Shown here piece after piece: positions 1 to 8,810 of a stretch of DNA of 58,585 bases. The notes under the pieces are model-generated. The model had not been told where the DNA came from. It saw only the letters and a program-made list of their open reading frames with translations, and made no database searches. The first letter of the stretch is position 1. Each line of letters starts with the position of its first letter. The stretch spans positions 1 through 58,585 of the forward strand of contig JAGMDF010000093.1 of the NCBI GenBank assembly GCA_023128825.1, read 5' to 3'. The stretch is from Caldifarciminota bacterium (GTDB taxonomy: Bacteria > Hydrothermota > Tepidihabitantia > B3-TA06). The position numbers were made by a program, and so were the translations under genes.

Positions 1-552
<552 letters not shown>

Positions 553-631
553 AAAACTTGTTGGGTTGATACGACTAAACTCAAAAAGGGGCTGGAAGAA
601 TTCCAAATTTTCCAATGAACCCAAAGACCAA

Positions 632-659
632 AGTATAACCTACTTTCGCATCTTGTCAA
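632..659 (-). promoter_or_regulatory. rRNA promoter P2 (proximal)
   Basis: On the minus strand, TTGACA (659-654) and TATACT (637-632) are separated by 16 bp. Transcription would start near 625, about 70 nt before mature 16S. It forms a tandem pair with the promoter at 715-742. Confidence 0.8.
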
Positions 660-714
660 GTCCTTTGTGTTTAAAGAACCGTCCTACGACCTATAATCCT
701 CTTCTTGTATGTTG

Positions 715-742
715 ATTATAATGTCTGAGACGGGTTTGTCAA
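715..742 (-). promoter_or_regulatory. rRNA promoter P1 (distal)
   Basis: On the minus strand there is a perfect TTGACA (742-737), a 16-bp spacer and a perfect TATAAT (720-715). The start would be near 708. It is the strongest-looking promoter in the window, as expected for rRNA. Confidence 0.85.
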
Positions 743-796
743 GGTGGTTTTACCTCGACCAAACACTTTGTGTTTGGCCGGGGACCCAGAATAAGA

Positions 797-826
797 TGCT
801 CCTTTTTGCCTTGGGCAAAAGGCGCG
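797..826 (-). repeat. hairpin family C copy (TGCGATC-type), diverged
   Basis: The copy reads GCTCC-TTTTTGCC-TTG-GGCAAAAGG-CGCG and forms a stem of TTTTTGCC with GGCAAAAG. It matches the copies at 2958, 47536 and 48369 in outline, but the GATCGCA end is degraded. Confidence 0.5.
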
Positions 827-1121
827 TAAACGACTATCGTGTGGCGTAGATACTCTTGTCTGCACTCGATATAAAGGAACCCTGCGATCTCTTAGCCTTC
901 AGCTAAAGAAAGCAATAACACCCCCCACATGCGAGGGTCGGAGCCTTGCCAGTGGAGGAGGAGACGAGTAATTGCCGATTGGATCAGCAAGAGTTGTGGC
1001 TCTTCCCCGCGCACGTGAGGAGGCGTGTCATCAATCTAGCCAAAGGAGGAGGTATTATCCTACCTTTATTATAGGAAATTTCAAGGCAATGTCAAGGTGG
1101 CGTAGGTTCATTTGGAGTCTG

Positions 1122-1204
1122 CGTCATTGCGAACAAGTCGAAGACTTGCGTGGCAATCTCATGGTTATCTGGAGTGTATCAACCATGTTGATGCGGCAAT
1201 GACG
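1122..1204. repeat. family D repeat (GTCATTGCGA...GCAATCTC)
   Basis: It begins GTCATTGCGA, carries an inner stem CAAGTC-GAA-GACTTG, continues GTGGCAATCTCAT, and ends with an inverted arm near 1190 (GGCAATGAC). The inner stem differs from the 27894 copy (CCAGTC-GAA-GACTGG) but still pairs. This type of repeat is widespread in many bacterial genomes. Confidence 0.7.
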
Positions 1205-1369
1205 CGGTCATTGCACTCCATAGTTTTTTTCCCCCTCCCTGGTGGACAGCGTACCCCTTGGGGTACTCTAGTCCGTTCAATAATATCGACACAGGCTGGA
1301 GAGCCTGTGCTACATACCTTCAATATCTCCCCCTTGACGGGGGAGAATAAAAGAGGGGGTGATATTAAT

Positions 1370-1407
1370 CACCCCACAAATCCGCTTCGCGTCTTTGCAG
1401 GGACCCC
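1370..1407 (-). repeat. hairpin family A copy (GGGGTCCC...GTGGGGTG), weak inner stem
   Basis: Read on the minus strand it starts GGGGTCCCTGC and ends GTGGGGTG, matching the outer sequences of family A. The inner stem is less well paired than in other copies. Confidence 0.5.
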
Positions 1408-1470
1408 AGTAGTTTTTCCCACTCCCTGGTGGAGGGGGACGACGCTTGCGTCGGGGGGAGGGGAAATTTA

Positions 1471-1509
1471 CACCACACTCATTCACTTCGTGTCTGAGCG
1501 GGGACCCCG
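1471..1509 (-). repeat. hairpin family A copy
   Basis: On the minus strand it reads GGGGTCCCCG, then CTCA and CAC, loop GAA, then GTG and TGAG. Outer arms match other family A copies, and the CTCA/TGAG pairs replace CGGA/TCCG of the 7946 copy. Confidence 0.6.
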
Positions 1510-1585
1510 AAAGGCAAACTTAAGGTTGGGGGGCTATGATGTTAGGGTATCTCATCACCTCCTCCTTGACCGGGGACGGATACGT

Positions 1586-2740
1586 TTAGTCCCCCTCCTT
1601 GATGGAGGGGGTAGGGGGAGGTGTAGTTTCTACAGTATGAATGTACAGCGTATCTACTCGAACCGGATCAGGCGGCGGCCTGAGAACATTAGGTTCAACA
1701 AATGCGAGAACTACCGTTAGGGTTAGCCATAAAGTAAAAGCGATGATAATGCCGGTTAAGCCTTTGCTCAAAGATTTTCTCCGTTCGTCTTTCCCGAAGA
1801 TCATCGCTAGGAGGATAACGATGCCAGCCGTAACAATCGCCAGCCCGGCCAGGGCAATGGGTATGCTTGCTCCGCCCAGCCTCACCGCCGTGGGAACTAT
1901 GGTAACAATGAACGCAATTATCGCCGCGAATATGCCGATTACCTGGATGAAGCGAGCCTCAGAATCACGAAGTTTCCTTTCAGTTGATTCTTTCAGATTT
2001 GTGATGGTTTTCTGTGCATTCTCGACAGACTCTGCAATATCTTCTTGTGCCGCTTCAACCTTTCTCTCAAAAGGTTTAAGAGTATCCTCTTCCAGTTCCT
2101 CTTTAACTTCTTTCTTTAAATCTGGTTTAATTCTAAGGATTTCTGCTTGTGCGCGGAGGCTTTTCCCACAGTTTGCTAAGAGCCAACTTTTAACGTCTAC
2201 TTTTTCCAAAATCGTAGCTACGTTCTCCAAAATATTAGGATTATTTCTGTAGATTTCACCTAGAACCCTATGCAATTTATCAAAGTTCCATTCTAATTTT
2301 TCAACTGCCTCGTAGAGATTTTGTATTACGGTGGGTCTTAAAAACTGAAACAAGAAACTTACAAAATCGTCTACTTCTTTGAGATTATTTATTGTCTTTC
2401 TCAATCTATAATTACCCCATCTAGTCCACAATTCTTTACTCAGATTTTGGGAATAAGAATTTTCCTTGTTAATTCCAATTACAATTTTTAGACACTTGCA
2501 AAAGAAGATGTATCCGATTGGCTTTCTTTTAATCTCCAGATATTCACTATATTTTTTGCCTTCGGGGTCGTTAAAATTATATCTCTCTGACGTAAGACCT
2601 TCCAACAACTCCTCAAAAAGATCGCCAATCTCTTTAACGTTTCTATTTTCATCGATGGCTTCATTTATTGCATCAACTTTTTTAAGCAACCACGGCTTAG
2701 GCGGTGCTTGCGTCTTCTTTTCTTCTTTATTTTCACTCAT
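1586..2740 (-). CDS. hypothetical membrane protein with helical N-terminal domain
   Basis: I do not recognise the family. The protein has about 384 residues. The first ~200 are charged and probably all-helical. A coiled-coil stretch follows at ~205-255, then three or four hydrophobic segments at ~262-345, ending in a short proline-rich tail. The second of two adjacent ATGs (2740) was chosen because GGAGGA lies 4 nt upstream; the ATG at 2743 is only 1 nt from it. A promoter TTGACT-N16-TAACAT lies at 2785-2758. The last ~10 codons and the stop are read from a dispersed repeat (about 1586-1625), so the native C-terminus may have been replaced. The gene is AT-richer than its neighbours, which suggests accessory or transferred DNA. 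It stands alone. Confidence 0.7.
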   Translation of the reverse strand: MSENKEEKKTQAPPKPWLLKKVDAINEAIDENRNVKEIGDLFEELLEGLTSERYNFNDPEGKKYSEYLEIKRKPIGYIFFCKCLKIVIGINKENSYSQNLSKELWTRWGNYRLRKTINNLKEVDDFVSFLFQFLRPTVIQNLYEAVEKLEWNFDKLHRVLGEIYRNNPNILENVATILEKVDVKSWLLANCGKSLRAQAEILRIKPDLKKEVKEELEEDTLKPFERKVEAAQEDIAESVENAQKTITNLKESTERKLRDSEARFIQVIGIFAAIIAFIVTIVPTAVRLGGASIPIALAGLAIVTAGIVILLAMIFGKDERRKSLSKGLTGIIIAFTLWLTLTVVLAFVEPNVLRPPPDPVRVDTLYIHTVETTPPPTPSIKEGD

Positions 2741-2757
2741 CATTCCTCCACGTGGAG

Positions 2758-2785
2758 ATGTTATATGTTAAGGTGAAAAAGTCAA
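2758..2785 (-). promoter_or_regulatory. promoter of the 1586-2740 gene
   Basis: Minus strand TTGACT (2785-2780), 16 bp, TAACAT (2763-2758). The expected start near 2751 would leave a leader of only about 11 nt that still contains the GGAGG ribosome-binding site. Confidence 0.5.
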
Positions 2786-2796
2786 GGGGTTATCCC

Positions 2797-2960
2797 TCAT
2801 CCGCCCGCTCCTTCAGAACGGCCACCTTCTCCCGAAGGGAGAAGGCTATGCTCCCCCTCTCCCCACGGGAGAGGGCTGGGGTGAGGGTTATTATTCCCCC
2901 TCCCTGGTGGCGTTAGTACTCCCGTCGAGTGAGTGGGTAGGGGGAGGGGCGCTTCTCTGC
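2797..2960. repeat. cluster of CTCTCCC/GGGGTGAGGG-type repeats
   Basis: It contains CTTCTCCCGAAGGGAGAAGG and CTCTCCCCACGGGAGAGG hairpins followed by CTGGGGTGAGGG, then a CCCTCCCTGGTGG element ending in GGTAGGGGGAGGGG. Similar blocks occur at 28741-28852 and 56766-56823. No gene is seen here. Confidence 0.7.
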
Positions 2961-2989
2961 GATCTTTTCTCCGAAGGAGAAAAGGAGCA
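2958..2989 (+). repeat. hairpin family C copy
   Basis: TGCGATC, then TTTTCTCC, loop GAA, then GGAGAAAA, then GGAGCA. It is a perfect 8-bp stem with a three-base loop. Copies at 47536 and 48369 keep the outer sequence and change the stem with compensation. Confidence 0.7.
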
Positions 2990-2995
2990 TATTAG

Positions 2996-3024
2996 TTGAC
3001 GCCTGCCCAATTCCCTCTTATAAT
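2996..3024 (+). promoter_or_regulatory. promoter of apgM-purH
   Basis: TTGACG (2996-3001), 17-bp spacer, TATAAT (3019-3024). The start near 3031 gives a leader of about 31 nt that contains the GGAGG site used by the 3062 start. Confidence 0.7.
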
Positions 3025-3061
3025 ACAACATCCGAAAGATAGAATTCCAAATGGAGGCCCG

Positions 3062-4258
3062 ATGGAGTTTTTGAGCGATTTACTTGTTCCTTCCAAGACC
3101 AAAATACTCTTGGTTGTAGTTGACGGCCTTGGAGGGCTGGAACGCGACGGTAAGACCGAGCTTGAAACCGCTAAGACCCCGAATCTGGATGCCTTAGCTG
3201 CGAAGAGTTCTTTAGGTCTTACCACGCCGGTTGATGCGGGCGTCACTCCTGGGTCAGGTCCGGCGCATTTAGCGCTCTTCGGCTACGATCCGTTGGAGTA
3301 CGAGATAGGCCGCGGCGTCTTGGAGGCTCTGGGCATTGACTATCCCTTAAAGCGCGGCGACGTAGCGGCGCGCGGCAACTTTGCCACCGCCAAGGACGGG
3401 ATGATCACAGACCGCCGGGCCGGACGCATCACTACCGAGGAGAACGAGCGTCTCTGCAAACGCTTAAGCGCTGAGATCAGCGAGATAGAAGACGTAGCGA
3501 TCCACATCCGGCCAAGCAAGGGACACCGTTTCGTATTGATCCTGGACGGCGAAGGCCTGAGCCACGAACTTACCGAATCCGATCCGCAAAAGGAAGGTCA
3601 GCCGCCTATCGTAATCCAGCCTTTGGCCAGGGATGCGGGCAAGACCGCACGAATAGTAAACCGATTCGTGCTTCAGGCGCAGGAGATTCTTGAGTCCGAA
3701 GAACGCGCCAACATCTTGCTTTTGCGTGGGTTTGCTTCTCTACCCGATCTGGTGCCGTTCCCTGAACAGTTTGGCGTAAAGGCCGGAGCTATCGCCACCT
3801 ATCCCATGTACAGTGGCTTAGCCAGGCTGGTAGGCATGAAGGTGCTTGAGACCGGGTCTACCTGGGAGGAGGAACTTGATACTTTAACTCAGCAGAGAGA
3901 GGATTTCGACTACTTCTTCCTGCACTTCAAGGAGATAGATGCCGCGGGAGAGGACGGCGATTTCACAAAAAAAGTCCAGCTCATCGAGGAGTTCGACAAG
4001 CTCCTTACCCGTATACTGGATCTCGGATTCGACGTGGTGGCCATAACCGGTGATCATTCTACCCCTGCGGTGCTGGGTTCACACTCCTGGCATCCCAATC
4101 CATTCATGCTTTATGCCCCCCAGACTGCCCGGACCGAAGGAATGCCTGGATTTTCCGAACGCCGCTGTGCGCGTGGAGTTCTAGGACACTTTAACAGCCT
4201 GGACGTGATGCCCTTACTCCTGGCCCATGCCAGGCGTCTCAAAAAGTTCGGAGCTTAG
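3062..4258 (+). CDS. apgM: cofactor-independent phosphoglycerate mutase, archaeal (ApgM) type
   Basis: It interconverts 3- and 2-phosphoglycerate in glycolysis/gluconeogenesis in the cytoplasm. The alkaline-phosphatase-superfamily core is visible: metal-binding Asp in VVVDGLGG (residues ~18-25), the nucleophile serine region TPGSGPAHLALFGYDP (~67-82), HFKEIDAAGEDGD in the second half, and AITGDHSTP...HSWHP near the C-terminus with metal-binding His and Asp. The length of about 398 residues fits the ApgM family (~400). ATG 3062 is chosen because GGAGG lies 5 nt upstream; the open frame extends upstream to a TTG inside the promoter. The stop is 2 nt from the purH start, so the two are surely co-transcribed. 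Proofreading relatives of this family act on phosphonates, but the motifs favour the mutase. Confidence 0.9.
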   Translation: MEFLSDLLVPSKTKILLVVVDGLGGLERDGKTELETAKTPNLDALAAKSSLGLTTPVDAGVTPGSGPAHLALFGYDPLEYEIGRGVLEALGIDYPLKRGDVAARGNFATAKDGMITDRRAGRITTEENERLCKRLSAEISEIEDVAIHIRPSKGHRFVLILDGEGLSHELTESDPQKEGQPPIVIQPLARDAGKTARIVNRFVLQAQEILESEERANILLLRGFASLPDLVPFPEQFGVKAGAIATYPMYSGLARLVGMKVLETGSTWEEELDTLTQQREDFDYFFLHFKEIDAAGEDGDFTKKVQLIEEFDKLLTRILDLGFDVVAITGDHSTPAVLGSHSWHPNPFMLYAPQTARTEGMPGFSERRCARGVLGHFNSLDVMPLLLAHARRLKKFGA

Positions 4259-4260
4259 AT

Positions 4261-5754
4261 GTGAAGAAAGCCTTGATATCGGTATCAGACAAAACCGGTG
4301 TAGATAAGCTGGCACGGGTTCTGGTTGACGCCGGCTACGAGATACTTTCAACATCGGGTACCGCCGCGTTCCTGGAGCGTTCCGGAATAGGTGTCATAGA
4401 GATCTCCGACTACACAGGATTCACCGAGACCTCAGACGGTCGTGTAAAAACCCTACACACAAAGCTTTATACCGATATACTCGGCAGGCCAGCAGGAATC
4501 CAGATCGTGGCGGTGAACCTGTACCCCTTCGAGCAGAAGATGCATGAGGGGCTTAAGCTTGATGAGATGATCGAGTTCATAGACATCGGCGGCGTGACCC
4601 TTTTGCGCGGCGCTGCCAAGAACTTTGCCCACGTTACTGTCGTTTCTTCTCCTGATCAGTACGATGAGTTAATTGAAGAGATAAAGACCAAGGGTGAGCC
4701 ATCTACTGAACTTCGCGCGCGTTTTGCCCGTGCTGCGTTCGAACGCACCGCTATCTACGACGCTGCGGTAAGTTGTTATCTTTCAGGGGCCTCATCTATG
4801 GGGATCGCGGCCACATCCGACGCGGTCAGACTCTATGCCACAAATCCCATGCAGCTCAAATACGGCGAGAATCCCCATCAGAAAGGAGTCTACTACCGCT
4901 ATCCGCTTGCAGATTTCAAGTTCAAAGAGCTACTGGATCACCCCTTATCTTACAACAACCTGATGGACCTTGAGGCGGCTATCTTTGCGGCCCAGGAGTT
5001 CGAGCGTCCGGCTGCGGTGATAACCAAGCATGCCAACCCGTGCGGGGTGGCCGAACAGCGCGAAGGAGAGGCATACGCCGAGACCCTTGCCCGAGCCTAC
5101 AACGCCGACTCACTATCAGCCTGGGGCGGGGTGATCGCCCTCAACCGTCCACTGACCGAGCAGATCGTCAACTTTCTCTCCGGCAAGTTCGTTGAGGTGC
5201 TGGCCGCTGCGGAGGTGCCTGAAGACCTCATGTCGCTTTTTGCCAAGAAGCGCAAACTTCGTCTCGTTCAATACTCCGGTAAGATGCCTGATGTGACCAT
5301 CCGCTCCACCCTTGGCGGTGTTCTGGTTCAGGATCGTGATGAAAGTATCGAACTCCCGGATCAGTGGAAGGTCCTCACCAAGCGCGCACCAAGCGAGAAA
5401 GAGAAAGCCGCACTCCTATTCGCATGGAAGGTTGTCAAGCACGCCCGTTCCAACGCGGTAGTGATCACCGGCAAGGACACCAGTCTGGGCATAGGCGGCG
5501 GTCTGCCCAATAGGGTGGATTCAACCCGCCGCGCCTTGCGCCTGGCCGCAGAGCAAAATCATGAAGGTATCCGTGTCTGCGCCTCAGATGGTTTATTTCC
5601 CTTTGCCGATTCGATTGAAGTCCTTAAAGGCTCGGGCGTTACTGCGGTTATCCAGCCGGGCGGGGCTATGCGCGACGATGAGGTTATCGCAGCAGCAGAC
5701 GCCGAGAACCTGGCCATGGTATTTACCGGGGTGCGTCACTTCGTTCATTGGTAG
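4261..5754 (+). CDS. purH: bifunctional AICAR formyltransferase / IMP cyclohydrolase
   Basis: It catalyses the last two steps of de novo purine synthesis (AICAR to FAICAR to IMP). The N-terminal MGS-like cyclohydrolase domain (~1-130) shows SVSDKTGV and GRVKTLHTK. The transformylase domain carries the catalytic KHANPCGVA motif (~260), SAWGGVIALNR, and the C-terminal QPGGAMRDDEVI and MVFTGVRHF. At 497 residues it is slightly short (typically ~510-530); the shortening lies after the GRVKTLH motif. The family's usual HPK is HTK here. The GTG at 4261 directly follows the apgM stop. No other pur genes are nearby. Confidence 0.95.
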   Translation: MKKALISVSDKTGVDKLARVLVDAGYEILSTSGTAAFLERSGIGVIEISDYTGFTETSDGRVKTLHTKLYTDILGRPAGIQIVAVNLYPFEQKMHEGLKLDEMIEFIDIGGVTLLRGAAKNFAHVTVVSSPDQYDELIEEIKTKGEPSTELRARFARAAFERTAIYDAAVSCYLSGASSMGIAATSDAVRLYATNPMQLKYGENPHQKGVYYRYPLADFKFKELLDHPLSYNNLMDLEAAIFAAQEFERPAAVITKHANPCGVAEQREGEAYAETLARAYNADSLSAWGGVIALNRPLTEQIVNFLSGKFVEVLAAAEVPEDLMSLFAKKRKLRLVQYSGKMPDVTIRSTLGGVLVQDRDESIELPDQWKVLTKRAPSEKEKAALLFAWKVVKHARSNAVVITGKDTSLGIGGGLPNRVDSTRRALRLAAEQNHEGIRVCASDGLFPFADSIEVLKGSGVTAVIQPGGAMRDDEVIAAADAENLAMVFTGVRHFVHW

Positions 5755-5851
5755 GGAGCTTGCAGCGCGTGAGCTTCGACTCCCTATCTCACCTTCAGTC
5801 ATCTGCACGCGCTAAAAATATTATTAAAGGTATCTAAGGAAGGCTAGGGTC

Positions 5852-7810
5852 ATGCGCGGACGAGATATACTCAAGCTGCTTTCGTTCCTTCCCTTCCTGG
5901 TCTACGCCTACTTCAGCTTTACGGGCCAGCTGCTTGGGCAGTTAAATCCTCTCTACCTGATAGCGGCACCTATAGTTGCAGGGCTTGTGCTTCTTTTGTC
6001 CCGTAACCTTTGGCTTTTTGTGGCTTTCCTTGCCGCCACCAACGCGGCGGTGCAGCTTACAGGAGGTAGCGGCTCCCAGCTTTTCTTCTTCTACTTCCTC
6101 ATCCTGTTCCTTGAGGGTCTTCGCACAGGTCCCTGGCGCTACTTATTTGCTGTCGGGGCGATAGTTATACTTGAGGTGGGATCAGCACTCTTTCATCTCA
6201 AGGCTATCCCGTTTCCCGTCGGTCCTCTGGCCGCGTTTGTGGGTTTTGCCGCTTTGGCCTATCTATTCCTTCGAAGGGAAGAAAAGCGCACCCGGATGCT
6301 TGCAAGGAGCCTTGATCGTGAGCGCGCCAAGTACCGCAGCATCGATCCCCTTACCGGGCCCCGCTCCGAGCGTCTCGCTTCACTCAAGGAAGAGACGTAC
6401 TCGGTGGATGTAGACGCACTTTATGAAGGATTTGTGGGTTTTGCCTTCGAAAATCTCAATATCCATACCGCTGCCCTTTTCCTTATAAACGAGGAAAAGC
6501 TCTATCTTGCCGCCGTTCGTTCACGAAGCGAAACGGTCAATGAGGATGTCTCATTCGATCTTGGAGAGGGGCTTATTGGCTATCTGGCGCGTGAACAGAG
6601 ACCATCGCTTATAAACGATCTCGGTGCTGATGTACAAAAACTGGGCTACTATCACGGTCAGGTTCTGGTGCATGCACTTGCTACGGCCCCGGTTAAAAGT
6701 GACGAGATAAACTACGGAATCCTGGTAGCTGATGCGAACAGGGTTCTTACCCCTGCCGATCAGGAGTTTCTTGTGCGTCTTGCCTCACTCCTGGCGCGCG
6801 ATATCGAGATAGCAGCCGCCTACGAGGAGCGGCACCGGGAGGCGCTGCGGTTCTCAGGTCTCTATGAACTGGCAGGTAATCTGCTCACGGGTCTCTCGGA
6901 GGAGGAGCTAATAGACCGAAGCGTAAATCTGATGCGCGAGCTCTTTGTCCCTGATGCAGTGGGCTTTGTCAGGCTGCAGGAGAAGGAGGGTGTAAAACTT
7001 CTCAGATACGATGGTACAAACGGATTTGATTCAGGCTTCAGGTTCGATCCCGAGCGCAGTCTGGCAGCCATGACTGCCAAGCACAAGGGTTTTCTAAAGC
7101 AACGCGACATGACCAGACCGGGTCTGTACCGGCTTGGACCTGGGGAGAGACCTGCTGTCAACAAAACCTTTCTTGGCATCGGTTTTGAAGAGGATAAAAA
7201 GACCCACGGTGTTCTATGGATCGAGAAGTCAGAGGCCGATGCCTACAGTGAGCGGGAGGGCAAGATCCTGGGGTTCATCGCAACACTCCTATCCGCCGCA
7301 TTCCTTAGGGTTCGTTACCAGGAGGAGCTTGCCAGGCTTGCGCGCATGGACGGCCTCACCGGGCTTCTCAATCACCGTTCCTTCCAGGAGGAGCTTGAGA
7401 AGTGTATCCGGAAATCGGGCACGGTGGCGGTTTTCATAATAGATATAGATCACTTCAAGCGCATCAACGACACCTACGGCCATCCGGTGGGCGACATGGT
7501 GCTTTCCAAGATCGCCGAGGTTATAAAGGACAAGGGCACAGCCGCGCGCTACGGCGGGGAGGAGTTTGGTTTGATCATCCCGAACGTCTCCTCCCAGGAG
7601 ATGATAGGTAAGGGGGAGGAGGTGCTTGCCGCGATCCGCCGCGCCATGGTGAGAATCAAGGAAGGAACAATACAGGTTACGGCGAGCATAGGCGGGGCGA
7701 TCTATCCCAAAGATGCACGTACGCGCGAGGATTTGGTCCGCGCCGCCGATGTCGCACTATATACAGCAAAAACCGGCGGAAGAAACCGGCTGGTGCTGAC
7801 GGGTAAGTAA
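5852..7810 (+). CDS. membrane-bound GAF-GAF-GGDEF diguanylate cyclase
   Basis: It probably makes cyclic di-GMP in response to an unknown cue. The N-terminal ~145 residues hold about five or six membrane segments, with EEKRTR marking the cytoplasmic exit. Two GAF-like domains follow (~180-330 and ~340-470), then a GGDEF domain with GGEEF at 568-572 and DHFKRINDTYGH upstream. The signature matches active cyclases. The product-inhibition RxxD site is absent: KDKG stands at its position. The ATG at 5852 has an AAGGA-like site upstream. No TTGACA-type promoter is obvious in the 97-bp gap after purH, so read-through from apgM-purH is possible. Confidence 0.88.
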   Translation: MRGRDILKLLSFLPFLVYAYFSFTGQLLGQLNPLYLIAAPIVAGLVLLLSRNLWLFVAFLAATNAAVQLTGGSGSQLFFFYFLILFLEGLRTGPWRYLFAVGAIVILEVGSALFHLKAIPFPVGPLAAFVGFAALAYLFLRREEKRTRMLARSLDRERAKYRSIDPLTGPRSERLASLKEETYSVDVDALYEGFVGFAFENLNIHTAALFLINEEKLYLAAVRSRSETVNEDVSFDLGEGLIGYLAREQRPSLINDLGADVQKLGYYHGQVLVHALATAPVKSDEINYGILVADANRVLTPADQEFLVRLASLLARDIEIAAAYEERHREALRFSGLYELAGNLLTGLSEEELIDRSVNLMRELFVPDAVGFVRLQEKEGVKLLRYDGTNGFDSGFRFDPERSLAAMTAKHKGFLKQRDMTRPGLYRLGPGERPAVNKTFLGIGFEEDKKTHGVLWIEKSEADAYSEREGKILGFIATLLSAAFLRVRYQEELARLARMDGLTGLLNHRSFQEELEKCIRKSGTVAVFIIDIDHFKRINDTYGHPVGDMVLSKIAEVIKDKGTAARYGGEEFGLIIPNVSSQEMIGKGEEVLAAIRRAMVRIKEGTIQVTASIGGAIYPKDARTREDLVRAADVALYTAKTGGRNRLVLTGK

Positions 7811-7830
7811 GAATTATTCCAATACCTATT

Positions 7831-7921
7831 GTCATTGCGAGGAGCGTTAGCGACGAAGCAATCTCATAAGCTTAAATTATATACGGGGATTGCTTCGCTC
7901 CCTGCGGTCGCTCGCAATGAC
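7831..7921. repeat. family D repeat, two-armed inverted repeat
   Basis: The left arm is GTCATTGCGAGGAGCG...GAAGCAATCTC and the right arm GATTGCTTCG...CGCTCGCAATGAC. Together they form an imperfect inverted repeat of about 90 bp between the GGDEF gene and the next gene. Confidence 0.8.
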
Positions 7922-7945
7922 GGAGTGTTCTTCAATCCGTCCTTC

Positions 7946-7983
7946 GGGGTCCCCGCGGAGTCACGCAGTGAATCCGTGGGGTG
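7946..7983 (+). repeat. hairpin family A copy
   Basis: GGGGTCCCCG, then CGGA and TCAC, loop GCA, GTGA and TCCG, then TGGGGTG. All stem bases pair. It ends 7 bp before the -35 box of the 8024 gene. Confidence 0.75.
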
Positions 7984-7989
7984 AAACTA

Positions 7990-8017
7990 TTGACATAATT
8001 CCACTTCAAAGTATAGT
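7990..8017 (+). promoter_or_regulatory. leaderless promoter of the 8024 gene
   Basis: TTGACA (7990-7995), 16 bp, TATAGT (8012-8017). The ATG at 8024 follows after 6 nt, so transcription should start at or next to the start codon. Confidence 0.75.
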
Positions 8018-8023
8018 CTTATA

Positions 8024-8779
8024 ATGAATGCAGAGAAACCCCTTAACCTATGGGTAAAGATAGCCGCAATAGTGGGTGGGTTTGGTTCTTTCATCGCCAT
8101 AGGATTTCTCATTTGGAACTTGATAGAAATCCGCAGGCAGCAGGAGTTTGAATATAGAGGCTTTTTAGTTGCTGAGATTGTGGACATACAGACGTCACTT
8201 TTTTCTCCTGCTTTGCACTTGAAGTATAGATTTAGAGAATCAGGTCGCGTACCCCCTCTATTTAAAGGAATATACTTTACTACTTCTATCAATAGAGAAA
8301 AAGACATTCAGAGTGATTTCGGGAAAATCAAGCCAAGGGTAGAGACCGAGATTGAAAAGATCACTTTGTTGGAGAACAAAGATTACGCCATTACCTATGA
8401 GGGAAACGCAACTATTTCCTCAATTAATTCCGTGATCACCAACCGATACTCCTTTGAGGAACTTACAAAGCTAAAACCCGTTTTTTATGTACACTGCATT
8501 TTTAAGTATGAAGATGTTATGGGACAGAACTACTGGGTTTACATGCGTTGGGAAGTAGAAAGGATATGTACCAAGTTTGATGTCAAAAAGAGGGATGCTG
8601 AATTTCTCTGCGTTTATGAAACTGAAGATTATATAAGGTGGAAAGCGCGGAGAAATGAAAAAGTACCCAGTCATTATCCAAAAGAACTCAGGCAACTTTC
8701 AAAAGATGCACGTAACAAAAAAACAATACTGACAATTAACGTGGAGGGAGACACTACTCAATATCTATCCTTACCTTGA
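8024..8779 (+). CDS. hypothetical membrane-anchored protein, paralogue of 28003-28647
   Basis: The family is not recognised. The protein has 251 residues with one strong membrane segment at ~10-31, followed by a soluble domain of about 220 residues that is rich in beta-type sequence. It resembles the 28003 protein: WNLIEIRRQ versus WLNLHAIRKQ after the membrane helix, KYRFRESGRVP versus KYRYLQTGRVP, and FKYEDVMGQNYWVYMRW versus FEYEDVMRKTYWVYIRW. The start is fixed by the leaderless promoter. The gene is AT-rich compared with the housekeeping genes around it and is flanked upstream by two repeat elements, which suggests an accessory gene. Confidence 0.72.
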   Translation: MNAEKPLNLWVKIAAIVGGFGSFIAIGFLIWNLIEIRRQQEFEYRGFLVAEIVDIQTSLFSPALHLKYRFRESGRVPPLFKGIYFTTSINREKDIQSDFGKIKPRVETEIEKITLLENKDYAITYEGNATISSINSVITNRYSFEELTKLKPVFYVHCIFKYEDVMGQNYWVYMRWEVERICTKFDVKKRDAEFLCVYETEDYIRWKARRNEKVPSHYPKELRQLSKDARNKKTILTINVEGDTTQYLSLP

Positions 8780-8803
8780 CATTTAAAACCCCCGGCCTAT
8801 CAT
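8776..8803 (+). promoter_or_regulatory. leaderless promoter of the fumarate reductase genes
   Basis: TTGACA (8776-8781), 16 bp, TATCAT (8798-8803). The ATG at 8811 follows after 7 nt. The -35 box overlaps the stop codon region of the preceding gene. Confidence 0.7.
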
Positions 8804-8810
8804 TACGGCT

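Larger units (their letters stand above)
743..1585. other. gene-free stretch filled with dispersed repeats
   Basis: No convincing gene is visible. The stretch holds copies of several short elements listed separately (797-826, 1122-1204, 1370-1407, 1471-1509). It also holds CCCTCCCTGGTGG-type repeats near 1233 and 1423, and a small palindromic repeat ACAGGCTGGAGAGCCTGTGC near 1291 that recurs in variant form near 51998. Open frames crossing it have the odd composition of translated repeats. Confidence 0.7.

Noticed and set aside
1112-1720. Open frame of 202 codons in the repeat-rich region after 16S
   Set aside because: It runs through several dispersed repeats and into the antisense of the next gene. 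It is translated repeat DNA, with no ribosome-binding site or protein-like pattern.
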